From Lycocorax pyrrhopterus obiensis (taxonomy: Eukaryota > Chordata > Aves > Passeriformes > Paradisaeidae), in contig JACSVZ010000004.1 in NCBI GenBank assembly GCA_014706295.1, positions 7,164,465 through 7,228,464 on the forward strand: a stretch of DNA of 64,000 nt. Direction: 5' to 3'. The notes under the pieces were generated by a model. It had not been told where the DNA came from, did not search any database, and saw only the letters and a program-made list of their open reading frames with translations. Below are positions 9,074 to 21,799 of the stretch, piece by piece. A program made the position numbers and the translations under genes. How positions within the stretch are numbered: position 1 is the stretch's first letter; each line of letters begins with the position of its first letter.

Positions 9074-10750
9074 GTCAGGAGCCTGGATGGACAGAGACAT
9101 ACAAAACATGGGCAGGGCAAGCCGGGGAGAGGGGAGGAGGGAAGGCGAAGGCAACACCAATGGACACTCATCAGGGGCTGGACATGAAAAAGAGAGCAGG
9201 ACAAGCCAATGGACAGTGATCGCAGGGGGGAGAGGGGAGGGGGCGCGGCGGGGGGGGGTGCACCGGCCGCCCGGCGCACGCTGCCGAATGGAGCCGGGGG
9301 GCCGGGGGCGGAGGGGGCGGCGGCCGGAGCCGCGAGTGGCCGCGGAGGAGCGGGTGCAAGAGGGGACCCGGGAGAGGGGCGAGGGGTTGAAATTAAACAC
9401 GCACACGGGGAGAGAGAAGGGAGGAAAAGGAGCGGGAGAAAGCGAGCAGGCAGGCAGGCAGCGGCAGCTCTCGCACGCACACCCCCGCTGGAAAAGCAAA
9501 CACATCGGTGAAGCCAGAGCCGGGCAGAGAGGGCTTCGGGGCAGGCTGGCCGCGGGCTGTGCCGAGGAGGTGGGGGAGCTGAGGGAAGCCAGGTAGGACC
9601 GGAGACCACCCAAAAAGCAAGGGGGGGGCATCCGGCTCCCGGCTTCCCCGCTCGCCCCCCCCCCATCCCCCTCGAAGCCGCCGAGTCCCCTCCTCCCGGG
9701 AGCTGCGGCCCGTCCCCGGGGGACGGCGGCGGCGGCCCCGCGGGGAGCTGGGGGGCGGCGGGGGCTCGGGCCGGGCCGCGGGAAACTTCGGCGGCGAGCG
9801 GCGGGCCTTGCCCCAGGGCGGGCGGGGGAGCAGCGAGCGCAGTTTGGCGGGCGAGGAAGCGGCAGGCACGGGAGGAGAAGCCGCAGGAGCGGGGCGGGGG
9901 GGAGCGGAGGGCGGCGGGACCTCGCAGCTTTCCCCGCGGGCTGCTCGCGGCCGCCAGCCCCGGAGCCCCCCTTCCTCCCCCGGCGGCGCTCCGAGCCCTG
10001 CCCGCAGCCACGGACTCTGAACGAAAGCGAAACGCGGGGCTGCCGGCGGCGGGGCGGCGCGGCGCGGGCAGCGGGCTGGCAACGGGGGAGGGCGGGAGAG
10101 GGGGGGAGGCGAGGCGGCAGGAGGCACCGAGAAGTGGCTGGAGTTGGGAGGATGCGGCGGCGGCGGCGGCTGCAACTTCGCCGAAAGGACCCGGAGCGAG
10201 GCGGACGCTGCCGGCACCGGGAGGGATCAGGTTGCGGTAGAAATAAGCTCTGGAGGCGAACGGGTGTGCGGAGCAAAGTGCGGCTGCGAAGGGAGTGCGA
10301 GGGGGTAACAGTGCCCGGGACGGCGGCGGACAGCCGGAGCGGAGCGCCGGCCGAGAGCCCGGGGGGACGAGGAGCTGCCCGCCGCCGTAAGGGAGACCTT
10401 GCCAGGCAGAGCCGCGGCCGCCCGGGGGAGCGAGGGGGCGGCGGGGGCCGGGGCTCGGCGCGGACCTGTTGGCGGGGCGAGCCCGAGCGCGCACCGGCGG
10501 AGCTGTCAGGGGCCGGGCCGAGCCGCTCCACCGTGGGATGGTTTCAGCTTCGCGCCAGCCGCCCCCCGGCTCCGCCCGCCGCCGCTCGGCCCCCCCTCGG
10601 CCCCCGCTCCCCTCCTTTATCCACAGGCACGGGGATGCGCCCCGCGGCTGCGGGGCAGGGTGCGAGAGCAGATGCGGGACGTGGCGGGGGGACCCAGCCG
10701 CAGGTAACAACAGCGGCGGCTCCCGGGCTCACGCCGCTCGCAGGGCTGGC
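9040..10750. promoter_or_regulatory. BCL11A: BCL11A promoter CpG island
   Basis: About 1.7 kb of CpG-dense, GC-box-rich DNA lies directly upstream (to the right) of the leader. There is no evident TATA box near the leader. G-run clusters (for example 9225-9258) and short GGC repeats (around 9724-9740 and 10154-10170) are present. The minus-strand frames of 669 and 540 codons that cross this island consist of Pro/Arg/Ala/Gly/Ser-rich translations of GC-rich DNA and are not genes. Confidence 0.85.
9157..9210. promoter_or_regulatory. paired CCAAT boxes of the BCL11A promoter
   Basis: CCAATGGACA occurs at 9157-9166 and again at 9206-9215, with starts 49 bp apart in the same orientation. On the sense strand both read TGTCCATTGG. 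Paired NF-Y sites about five helical turns apart, a few hundred bases from the start codon, are a common design in CpG-island promoters. Confidence 0.55.
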
Positions 10751-10849
10751 TGTGCCAGGCGTGCACATGTCCCTGCGCGAAACGCGGGCGTGTGTGTCTG
10801 TGCCGGAGATGTAGATATATATATGGGGCTTGATTTATATCTAATGGCA

Positions 10850-12080
10850 CGTATAAAGCTTTTGAAGGTGGCTGCAATGTAAAAAGTAATGACTTTATTA
10901 CCCCTGAAAGGTTCTGCGGTTCGCAGTTAACACTCCTCTGAATTACAATTCATTACGCTCTCTAAAGCCAACCTGCATCAGAACACCTACCTGTGCTTAT
11001 TCCCAGTCACAGGCATCGTTTCATTGATTTTCTTTTTTAAAAATCTTAGCAAATTAAGCACTTGGTGACAACTAAATCTGTTTCATTATCGTGCCGTGTT
11101 TGAGATTCCAGAGGTGACTTCCCAGACCGCATCTCAAAACCTACAGTCAGGAGCTAATTTTACAGATGCTTTCATGAATGGCAGCGAGGATGTTCTTACC
11201 ATCAGCATGCCCTTAATTCCAGCACCGTAAAAATGCCTCGAATTAAATGGAAACTCGCTGCCTTAAAAATAATATTTCATCCTGGCTGGATAATTATTAA
11301 TATTAGCATTTGATCGCAATAGTGCTGGGTTCCCCCTCGTTCCTGTACCACCCCCCCCCCCAGCGCTTCGCATTGTCATGTGATTGGAGGGAGATAACAA
11401 ACCTCAAGAAAGAAAAGGAGTGAGAAGACATTTTTAACACGGCATGACCGCAGATTAATAATGCAGGTGGGTTTTTATTTCATTGTATTTTTAGGGGAAG
11501 GGAACGAGGCTGTTTAACGAGCAGTCGTGGACACAAAGTGACTGTATTTACAATCCTTGATGTGGCTTTCGGTGGGCAATAAATTATGACAATATTAAAA
11601 TTATTTTCTGGCAGCCCAGCTAACTGCGCTGGGGACTGTAAAGCTCCTACTGATTCCATTTATGCCTTGTAATTGCGGTCCACGGTCTCGCTCTAAACCT
11701 TTTGGTGTATATTGTGTGTAAACTTTTAGCTAATAGACTTTTTTTGAATGGAGGGACTTTTCTCGGTACTTCCTGCCGTATACATTTTGTCTCTGATCTC
11801 TGTATTTAATGGCCAAGTCCTGGTTTATGCTTTATAATGTGTTGACAAGTTTTCTAACAGACTTTCTGAAATAATGCACATATATTCACGTCGGTTAGAA
11901 ACTCCACAGTATTTTTAGAGTCGAGTAGATCTATATCCTAATGCACTGAGAGGGAGTGTAAATCATAGAGGATTTCATAGCCCTTTCAGTAGTTTTCTGT
12001 ATGAAGTATGAGCAGCGTGGCCTCCAGACGTAACCTTTTAGAAAAAAAGACAGTGCTTTTATTTTATGGTGTAAAGTGCT
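10850..12080. other. AT-rich, motif-dense flank upstream of BCL11A; no gene
   Basis: Immediately beyond the island the sequence changes to AT-rich, unique, repeat-free DNA with many TAAT-type cores and no usable open frame. The texture is like that of conserved non-coding DNA beside developmental genes. Conservation is inferred, not measured. Confidence 0.4.
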
Positions 12081-12129
12081 TTTAGCTCCAGGGCTCTGAA
12101 CGTGAATGTGGTCAACAAACAGCTCTTGC

Positions 12130-12480
12130 GAGGGAGTTTGCTACAGCCTCAGCCCAGCGCCGGGCGCTGCCTTCGCTATGGGGAGAGATGCGGGGCCGCC
12201 CCCGGCCGCAGGACCGGGCTGAGCCCCCCGAGACACGGTACCCCCCGCCGGGTCCCCCCGTCAGTGTCCTGGGCTCGGGCGCCCCGCCGAAAGGAGGGGT
12301 CGGATGGCCCCCGGCGCTGCCGGAGAGGCGGATGGTGGCAGCAGGGTCAGCCCCACGGGGACGGTCCCCGGCGCGTCCGGGCGCAGCGGGGTGAGCTGCC
12401 TCTGAGCTGGCCCCGGCACCGGCGGCAGAGGCAGGGCCGGGGGCACAGCTGGGGCTGGGAGCACCCCAGGAGAGCTGTGG
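12130..12480. promoter_or_regulatory. small GC-rich/CpG islet
   Basis: CpG-rich DNA about 3.4 kb upstream of the BCL11A start codon. The frames on both strands have GC-driven composition and no recognisable domain. It could be a secondary promoter or an enhancer islet. Confidence 0.4.
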
Positions 12481-12499
12481 AGCAAGAGCGCTGCACCCC

Positions 12500-15400
12500 A
12501 TCGCTGCCCCGCTGCACCCCACAAGCTACACCTCCTGCATCTCTGCTTCCACCCTCACGGCACCTCTGCGACACACCGAGCATCTCTAGCCCTGTCTGTA
12601 CCTCTTGCACACGGGCATCCCTTGCTGGGTTGTACCAACAAACCCAGTGCAAGTGGCAGGTAAACACAGTGAGAAATGCCCTGCTGCTGACTGCTAACAC
12701 CCAGAAACGCTGGCAGATTGGAAGGGCAGGTGAAAACAAACCCAGGCCAGCACAGAAGATGACCCAGTGATCATGTTCTGTGGATTGAAACACACTTGTG
12801 TCACCTCCTGCTCCTCCGCAACCATTCTTTGCCCAAGCTGCAGGGGATTCCTCGCGGTCCTGCTGCAGCTTTTGGAGCTGCTGTCACCCTGGCCATGTTA
12901 TCAGCTGCTCTTTGGCTACGGACTCCTAGCCCCAGAGCAAAGTCAGCTGGAGGAAATGTGGCCCTACACCTCAGCAAACTGAGGTACACACTGAAATCAG
13001 AGCCATGGTGGGTTTCAGGCTGCCTCCAAGGGGAAGCTAACCTTAGAGAAGGGTCTGTCACATTGACTGAGTGCCCATCCCACCTCAACCTGTCCCATGT
13101 GAACCAGAGCCCTGAGACACCAGCTCGTGCACTGGAGCAGCTGAGAGCAAAGGTGAGAACCCATCCCTGTCCCACAACGATGGCAGTAACCTGCAGCAGC
13201 AGGACAGAGTGCCCAGGTGAGAACATTCACACTGTAAAAATTAGTCTAAGATTTAAATCTACCAGAATGTGTCTGTCCCTTTCCTCATACCTCAGCTCTC
13301 TGCCTGAGAAACAGCGTAGTCCTCCCTACATTCAAGCATGTGAGATACTTAGAGGTTGCTGTAGAAAGGGACGTAAACATTGAGAAGTGTGGCCTTCCTC
13401 CATCTCACAGGCAGGCACACAGGACTGGGACCCGAAGGTGCAAAGGAGCGTGACACAGTTCATGCCACATACTGCTGTCCCTGCCTATCTGCTAATTCAG
13501 TGACAGACTTGGCAGTGGGTGAGTTCAGCAACTTTGGTGGGCAAATGTTCCTGCTTCAAAGCTCCAACTGTCACTCACTCAGAGCAGGAATCTCACTTGC
13601 CAACATTACAGAACATTAGGACCAAACACAAATTCCAAAACTCTGCCAGTTCCCCGGAGCTGGGCTGCATTATGTAACGGCAGATCGCACGGGGTGCTTT
13701 CCGACACTGTCTTGATAGTCTCAATCAGGCGGAGGCGACGTGGGTGGAACTCTTATCACACCAGGCTGACTCCCGTGAATGAGCAGAGGACTTGCACGTT
13801 CTAGAAATAGTACGTGCATTAGTATTCCCGCAGGAGAAACTTGGGTGCGCTGCTTTGCCTTTTCTCCTTTTTTTTTCCCCCCTTTTTAATAAAGGCTCAA
13901 AATAAACTCCACTTTTGCAAGCTCTTACTAGCAAGCGCAGCACACACAGCAGCGAGTCCGTGCAGGATCACAGACATCTGAGCGCCAGGTGACAGAAAGA
14001 TTTCGTTATCGGCTCGCCCTAGGCAGGACCTGGAATAAAACCCTGAACTTGGGGAGACTTTTTTCCATGGGTTTCAGCAAGGTCTGGGATTTCAGCCTGC
14101 CTCTGCTTGCACAGCACCTAGCACGATGGAGCCCTGAACCCTGACTGGGCTTTCTGGGGATGACTATAAAATAAATGGCACAAAGTGCTCAGGGAACCAA
14201 CTTTGAAATGGCAAAAACCCTCCCTTGAAGCACACAAAGAGTTTTGCTTGTGTGTGGGCAGGTAGAGGAAGGCATTACTAAAAATCTCATTTTTAATCAA
14301 ATGTTTTATTTCAGCCAAACTGGGTTTAGTTTGCACTACTTAGTTATTTGTCATATTGTAGGTTTAATATTTATAAATCTTTTTATAAGTAAACACGTAA
14401 CCTGCCCCTGAGCGTTTCTATACTACATTTCAAGCCAACATGATTTAAACTATGTGCATTTAAAACCTCCCAGAACCTGACCTATAATGCAAATCCATAC
14501 AGTCTTAATTATTGCAGCACCAGCAGCCACGGCACGAGTGAGGTAGTTGAGCTTTTGTTACTGAAGAGGCACAGTAGTTATGGTCTGTCAGTGCTCCTGT
14601 TACAATCCCCACCTTGAAGAGGTTATAACTTGGGCTGTGTAAATTTGATTGAGCTGAAACTTGGGACTCCGACTGTCAGTCCATATAGGGAATTATCTTA
14701 TGAATAATTGGCTAACCCATTGCTTGATTCACAGACTTTTATACACTGATTTTTAATGGGTTTTAATGTTTTTTTCTTTTACTGACATCTAGGGTATGAA
14801 TTTGGTACTTCTAGCTCTTCTGAAGCTCCATACTCAGTGGAATATATGTAGATACCCAAGGTAAAGCTACAGCTACCCAGAGGATTTCTGGTGCACACCT
14901 GGCACCCTGACCCACCTGCATGTTCCTATACACTGAGAAGAGGCCAGGAACAAGAAATGACACTTTAGTTATCTCCAAAGAGGGTCCTAAATGTGTAAGA
15001 TAAAGAGAACATAAATAAATATCTTTGCTACCAGTTTCTCGGAATCTTTTAATTTTCCTGGGCTTTGTCTTCTCCCCAGAAATATGTGGAAATGGGTCCT
15101 ACCTGTGTGCTGGCATCACTTAGAAAGGGATGAGCCATTCAGATTTGAGTACTGAGCCTGAGTTTAAATATTGCTTTGTGTCACAAAGGATTTTGCTGAT
15201 AAATGCTCCCTACTTTTCTCTAGCCTTTAACTTCCAAAAGGTAGTTTTTATCACCTCAAATCACACAAAGACAAAGAGTGCGTGTCTGGTTTAGACGCAG
15301 ACTTGAGATTTTCCTTGACCCTACAGCAAACAAAGCCCAGCCCAGGGCCAGAAAGATGAGCCACAAGCTGTGAATGGATTGCTCTCATAGAGCTGGATCC

Positions 15401-18050
15401 CACAGTTTCCACGCCCACCTCCTCACACAGTTACACCTGAACTCAAGAACAGCATGTCCATCTGTTTCAGAAGAGTTTTGACCAAGCCAGGCTGCAGCCT
15501 GGGGCTCTCTCACTGCAGGGTTATGTCGTGTGCAAGCCATTCCAAAACAAAGCACTGTGAGAAGCCAGGTTCTCCTCGGCAGGATGTTCCACACATCCAA
15601 ATCCCCCATTCATCAGGACTACTCTGTCTTGCCTCACAGGAACCCATTATGGCAACAAGTTGGTCCTTTTGAGTCACTGGTGCGATCCCAAGCCATGCAT
15701 CTAAGCAGGTCACTGTGTCCAAGCCTATGAGCAGTAGGAAGACAGGTCATTGACACAAACAGCTTTTTAAATTCCTGTTCTGACTTGAGCTGAAAAGTGC
15801 ACTTCTGTGCAAGATTAGATCCAAGGGGATCAAACTCTCCCCATGAGGAAATCTGGGATGCCCTACTCTGGATGTGGCAAGCAGGGAAAGGCAAACATTT
15901 TGTTTTGAAAAATAAATCCAGCTACACCTCAAACAAATTTTAAAAAGTAGAATAACAAAAATAACTCACTAATCTGAGAAACCAAACATCAGCAATCAAA
16001 AAGAAATTATTTCCATGGAGAAATTAGTTTTGCTAAACAAGATGAAGAAAGATTTAGTTGTTTACTTGTCTGCTGCTGAACACAGTCCCTCCTTCTAGCA
16101 TGCTTGGTGTGAGGGATAGTAGAAAGGACAGTGCAATAAAAAAGGATTTTCCTCCTCTAACTCTGCTTGATATAACCCCTGCCAGAGGAATCTACTTGGC
16201 CTTGGGTACTGCAAAATTCTTAAGCACGTATTTATCTTTGGGCACATCAGCTGTACTTACATGCTTAAAGTAAGCATGTACTCAAGCATGCTGTTAGATT
16301 GGTGCCTTAACATCTTCTGTAAATAACTCACATTGCTTTTTAGAGCTTCAACTTTTAGTCGCTTAGAATGCATTGAACTGAAATTTAACATACACAATCA
16401 TCATTCTCTATATTCATTTTATATTACTATTTCAGGTTTAGCTTTTAGCTTCAGCCAAGAAGAAATGCGCCTGCTTTGCAGAACATGACATAGTTTGTGT
16501 GAGGATCTAGATGAAAAATAATTAATAGATGAGAGAGCAGAGTCCTTTCTCTGTGCTTAAAAATAAGGACAGCTTTACTGTGGGTTTTCTCCTTTGCCAT
16601 ATTTATTCCATGCAAAAATTCAGCTTAATCGTTAAAATGCTTACAATAATATTTTAATGCAACTCTCTGTAGTCAGTAGAATAAATTATTATATAGCCCA
16701 AAGCTGCACAGAAAGACACAGCGCTGGGGGGGAGCAGGAGTGGTGGTGAATAACCTGTGATAAGAGCCCACCTCTTTGAGCAGTTTGGATAGTTTTGCCA
16801 CCATTTGTTATTGTCAGCACATATAATTCTGTCAGTGCAGTATGAATCCTGGCTGCAGTGAAAAGAACGCTTTCTCCCACCAGAATGAATAAGATTTCAC
16901 TCAATTAAAATAACATGCAAGTATATTGTATGGCATTACATAGAAAGCTGATGTGCATTAAGTATGAATGCTGGGGTTGGGGAGAGTTATTGTACTAATG
17001 CTATTGTTCACTGAGCAACTATTCCCCAGCATTTAAAAAAGCAGGGGAAATTAAATACAGAAATCAGAAATAAGTACAATGTTTGATATTACCATACTGA
17101 AATTAATGTATTCACAATTTAGACTGTAATTTGCCCTATCATATTTAGTTTCACAGCATCTGAGAGCCCAGAGAGAGAGAAATGGATGTAAACACATGGA
17201 GAGAGAGAGCTCCATGGACTGTCTGTGCTGAGACACACCTCCCTCAGACGTTTGGGTGCTACAGATATCCACAGGGTAAATCCAGGCCATAGCAGAACAC
17301 CAGTCTGTAAGTGCTATCCCCCACAGGCAGCAGGGACAAGTTTGGTCTAGATGTGGCTGGAGCAATGTGATCCACAGCCATCTCCTCCTGAACAGCCCCT
17401 CAGCACGGGGGTGAGATGAGCTACAGGCTCCTGGCACCCTGGTTGGTGCTGCCCAGAACTGAAGGGATCTGAACACTTGGGGATGTCCAAGGACACAGCG
17501 TGGCCCTTCCTACGAGGAAGGCCAAAAGTGCCTCACAATAGGTGTGGCTTAGGCAGCCACTGTACTCAGAGCCAATAAAAGTGAAACTATTCTCTATTAA
17601 TAGAGCCCAAATTAGCTCTTATATTCAATGCCATACTGCACATCTGTACATTGCTTATGAGTGGGACTAAAAAATATATGTACCATGACACTGTACTTTT
17701 AAAGTGTCTGTTCAATGCCTTTCTCAATCTCCAAGGATTGCCTCCTCCTTAGACTTACACATTCAGTGAATATGACGAGGCTAATTATTTTTCCCTGAAG
17801 TGATCAGTGCTCATCTCTAGCACGGATCTCACATTTTCAGCCTCAGAACTCAAAGAAAAGAAACACAAAACTACTTCCAAATTCTAAGACAAAAATCAGT
17901 TTGGCAAACAAATTCCCTGCCATGGGCTTTACCAGGCTTTACTCTTCTATCAGAGCCCCCGTGCACGTAGGAGCCTCTTTGCCATTTTTGAGAGGGGGTT
18001 CTATATTTTCCTGTTACCTTTCCTTCCTGTAAAGCAATCAGGGAGAACGG
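12500..18050. other. intergenic DNA, no gene recognised
   Basis: Unique sequence with only short open frames. A perfect 10-bp inverted repeat with a 3-base spacer (TACATGCTTA aag TAAGCATGTA) lies at 16258-16280. I see no transposon, RNA gene or exon that I can support. Confidence 0.6.
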
Positions 18051-18094
18051 CAGGAGGCACTATCAATATGCAAATTGCTGCCAGATAACTGGTT

Positions 18095-18240
18095 TCGCTG
18101 GTTCCGCCTTGGGAAGCGGCACCGCCGCCGCGGGGGCATCCGGGGGGCCCGGCGGCCCCTCCGCGCCCGAGTCCCCCCGGCCCCGCGGGGCCCCCGGAGC
18201 AGGGCTCGGCGGCAAGGACAGCGCTACTCCTGGTTCCACG
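18095..18240. promoter_or_regulatory. short GC-rich islet
   Basis: About 150 bp of CpG-rich DNA in otherwise average sequence. There is no repeat structure and no supported transcript. Confidence 0.4.
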
Positions 18241-18299
18241 GCTTCCCTGGCTCCTCTCAGCCTTCACGCTGGCTCGCACGGCCTTCTTCAGTGTGTTCA

Positions 18300-20080
18300 T
18301 GGGCTCTTCTGCTTGGGCGTTTCTTTTGCGAGGGATTTCTGAGTGCTCTTCCTTCGCCCTGAGAAGTGCTGGCAGTTGGATATCGCCTCTCTCTAATTAC
18401 AAGATGAAGATTTTTGTGCCTCTGTCAGCCCACCTGAGAGGTGCTCCTAGGCATGGAGTAGGAAAAAGACTGGCTCATCCCTGTGTGGCGTCGCAGACCT
18501 GCTCAGGAAAAACTGTGGATGCTCACATGCAGATCTGTATCCAAAGCAGACACCCAGGCCCTCTCTTTTCTAACTCAGCATTTGAGGGATGGAAAGGGAG
18601 CCACTGGTTTCTAAATTAAAATGAAACTGCAATTTACAGGTAAGCGTTTGCAAAAGTACATGAGCCCAATTTTAAAAATCACAAAGAAACAGAGATCTCA
18701 GGTGGGTTCTGGGTTTGCTCTGCTGGCAGATTCAAAGCAGCACTACTCATCACACCAGCCTTCTGCAGGGCATTCATCAAAACCATGGGAGTATTTTAAA
18801 ACCCCACCAAAGTAAACAATACAGCTAATTTATAAGCATTCAGATGTGCAGTAACTTTAGCACAAATATCCCTATCAGTATGGTGGTGGCCCCATATAAT
18901 ACAATAAGACACAATTCAGACCTGTGACGGTCTATTGAATACATAATATGCGTTTTTAAAATTGCCTGGAAACATATTCATATTGTAAAATCTAATGGTT
19001 CAGGTGGAGCTTTTACTCTTGATCAAATAATAAAATTGTTAGAGACCACTCTGTCATCCCATTGCTCACCAGCCTCCATGAGGACTGTTTTACATTCCCG
19101 TTTAAATAGGACAGGAGAGCAAAAAAGGAAAACATAAACCACAGAAGAGTTACTACAGACATTAACTTTTAAGCCAGAAAAGCAAAAGAGCTGAGAAAGA
19201 AGCTCCATTCTGGGGGAATTGTCTTTGTCACTCTGCATCCATTGAGGTTTCCTGCAGCCAAAGCCTCTGGACGGCGAATCACATTAGGATAAGGCTGCAC
19301 TTACTAAGTCCCAGGAGCTGTCTGGGGCAAGGTGTCCTTGTTCGGCCTGCAAAATAGCTTCTTCCTGTGGATTTAGGTCTGCCAGGGAAGGGGGCTGGTG
19401 TGGACAGACACACAGAGCCTGTGGACAGCTGACACTCCCTGTGGGATGGAGTGGGTGGCGATGGCCTTGTCCGTGGAAAAGGAATCTGAAGTGCAGACTA
19501 GCGATAGTAATGGTGATTACTATTAAAGCATGGAGCTTTTCATTACTGAAAACTTCAAATAACTCTCCTGAACTATATTTGAGACATTTTTTTTTTCATG
19601 TTAACTCCAGGTTTGATTGCTGAAAAAGGTTGACTGCTAGAAAAGGAAAACCAGTACAGTGCACAGCAGTGGGGAATCGAAGCCCTTCTTTACCAGAACC
19701 CCTGCCATATACGTACTGTCACTCACCTTCCAGACACTCAGTACAACCATTCAATCTATTGAATCAAGAGACTGTTTGATCTTATCTGCATCTGTGAGCT
19801 GACTGTCAACCTGCTTAGGCTGCATATTAAATCATCTATAGTAGCTGTATCAAGCTGGGATGATCTGTTAATTCTAAATTTATTAACCCTTAGAGTGCAG
19901 TCATCATGTTTAATCTAGTGTAGCCAGCATTTATTTTACAAGACTAAATCCTTCTTTAAGATATGGCTGTGCTGTAGGTTAAGGAATTGGTAACGTGGAG
20001 GAGCTGGTAACTGGGAAGAGCCTCACTTTGATCTCTGTAAGCCAGCTGACAGCACCGCTGCTCCAAACACGGATGTGTGT
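18300..20080. other. intergenic DNA, no gene recognised
   Basis: Unique sequence of average composition. The longest frames are about 100 codons, with no domain and no repeat family recognised. Confidence 0.6.
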
Positions 20081-20219
20081 GCTCACGTCGCACTCCTGTG
20101 TCTGAGATGTGGGGTGTCTGCACATGTATGTGGACCTAATGTCATCTCCTCAGAGTTTTGCCTGAGATGAGCCAGAAAATGAGCGGCCTTGAACAATGTC
20201 TGAGCCCTGTGCCTCCAGG

Positions 20220-21130
20220 AAGACTTAAAACCAAAAATCAAAGTGACGGCAACCACCGCAACACGAGTCGGGTCCTGCAAGGAGCCACCACCAAACCTCT
20301 CCTCCAAGCTGGCTCCCGCTTCTCGGCCCATAGCTGCGATCCAAATCGACTAACAAACGTCCTGGGAGTGCCGAGGACCACGGCCACCGCAGGACACGCA
20401 GCAATCCGAGCGCTCCTCTCTGCGTACGTACAAACACACCCCGGCGCAGACACGGCGACGCACACGGATAATTTTATACGGATACATACATCCGCATCAA
20501 TATGTTAATCTGTTCGTTACACACACGCGTCTCTCCCTGCCCCTCTCTCCTGTTATCTATTATCTTTGCACATCGCCGATGGTATCAACATATTCACAGC
20601 TTTTATTTCAGTCGCAAACTGCTAGGCATGCTTCCTTTTTTGGTAATCATGTGCCCGGTATCTCTCTAATGTAGCCTAATAACAATTTTAGCATTCAGAT
20701 GAAGCGATTTCATTCTGTGACTGCCTTTTCTATTAGATTTGATTCTGAGAAGCCCCAGTGGGTGCCTCGGAGGCAGAGATCTATCTGTGAGGCTGCAACC
20801 GATTCAATAGCAGCCTGAGCTAACCTTGACCTTTCCCTAGACCCTGCTCCATCTGGTGCCAGCCTGGTCCCCCCCTTCTCCTCCTCCTTGCTTCACAGTC
20901 AGCATTGATCAAGGCAGAATCGAGCGTCTCTCTCCCTCCAAGGGCTGGGCAGTCGCGGAAAGGACAGCACATTTCAATATATGGAAATGATTGAGCCTCT
21001 TATGCAATCATAAATCTACATACAGCCTCGTGATTTGATATTTCATTCACCTCCAAAGATTCTCACCCTCCCTCCCACCAGCAGGGATTTATAAACTATA
21101 AGACAACAGCTTTCCCCAACACCTGGATAT
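20220..21130. promoter_or_regulatory. CpG islet (20.2-20.5 kb) running into candidate regulatory DNA
   Basis: A CpG-enriched segment is followed by unique, repeat-free DNA with dense motif-like words. These include AACCTTGACCTTT (nuclear-receptor half-sites, near 20,822-20,834), TTATGCAATCATAAA (near 21,000) and several TAAT cores. Together with the islet at 21.25 kb it resembles a distal developmental enhancer or non-coding promoter. This is inference from texture. Confidence 0.4.
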
Positions 21131-21249
21131 TATAAAGCTTGCTGTTTATCGGGAGTGAACGCCTGGCGATTTCATCTGATTCACTTTGTGGTTTATTTAT
21201 CACTCCGTTGTTTTTCCCTGCGTGCCTGGGTTATTTTATCTTTTTTCGG

Positions 21250-21660
21250 GGGCTTCCCCCGCACACCCCCGGCCCCTTCGGGCGGCGGCAGCGGCTCGGG
21301 CAGGGGCTGTTGGATGCCGCTGTCGTAGCCCCGGAGGGAAGGGGCGGACAGGCTCGGCTCGATCCGCGGCTCGCAGCGGACCCGAGCCCGCGGCCCCAGC
21401 TCCGCATCCCGCTCCTCTCCGGGAGCGTTTCAGTAGCTGGGAACGAGCACAGGCTCGTACAATAAATCGGCGCTCGCCACTTTGTCACCTTCCCACTTCT
21501 TTTTCTTTTCCTCTTCCCCGCTCCCTCGGCCCCCCCACCGGAGCCCCCTGGAAGCGCCGGGCTGCCCCTGCTCGCTCCTGGAGGGCGAGAGCCGGCGTGG
21601 ATTTCACCGCCGAGATTTTCCGTGCTGCACCATCCCTCTGCGCTCCTTCCTCGCTAGGAC
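21250..21660. promoter_or_regulatory. CpG islet at 21.25-21.65 kb
   Basis: GC-rich and CpG-rich DNA flanked by AT-rich motif clusters on both sides. No open frame resembles a known protein. It is a candidate promoter of an unannotated non-coding transcript or a poised enhancer. Confidence 0.45.
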
Positions 21661-21709
21661 GTGCACTTACAATCAATAATTTTATTTTTCTTCCCAAGAA
21701 TTCTGACGT

Positions 21710-21763
21710 AACCACAGTTTCTCACCGCATACCAGCCTTGAGATTACATAACCGATTATGTAA
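21710..21763. promoter_or_regulatory. RUNX-type site plus inverted pair of PAR-bZIP sites
   Basis: AACCACAG (21710-21717) matches RUNX. TTACATAA (21744-21751) and TTATGTAA (21756-21763) both match the TTAYGTAA-type site used by HLF/DBP/NFIL3, in inverted orientation and 4 bp apart. Binding is inferred. Confidence 0.4.
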
Positions 21764-21799
21764 AATTATAATTGCAAGATAATATATGCAGACTCTAAT

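Noticed and set aside
8701..10710. 669-codon minus-strand open frame, with a 540-codon frame overlapping it
   Set aside because: They translate the GC-rich promoter island and CT tract into Pro/Ser/Arg/Ala/Leu-rich low-complexity sequence. They run through the BCL11A leader in a different frame from the real start, and no domain is visible.
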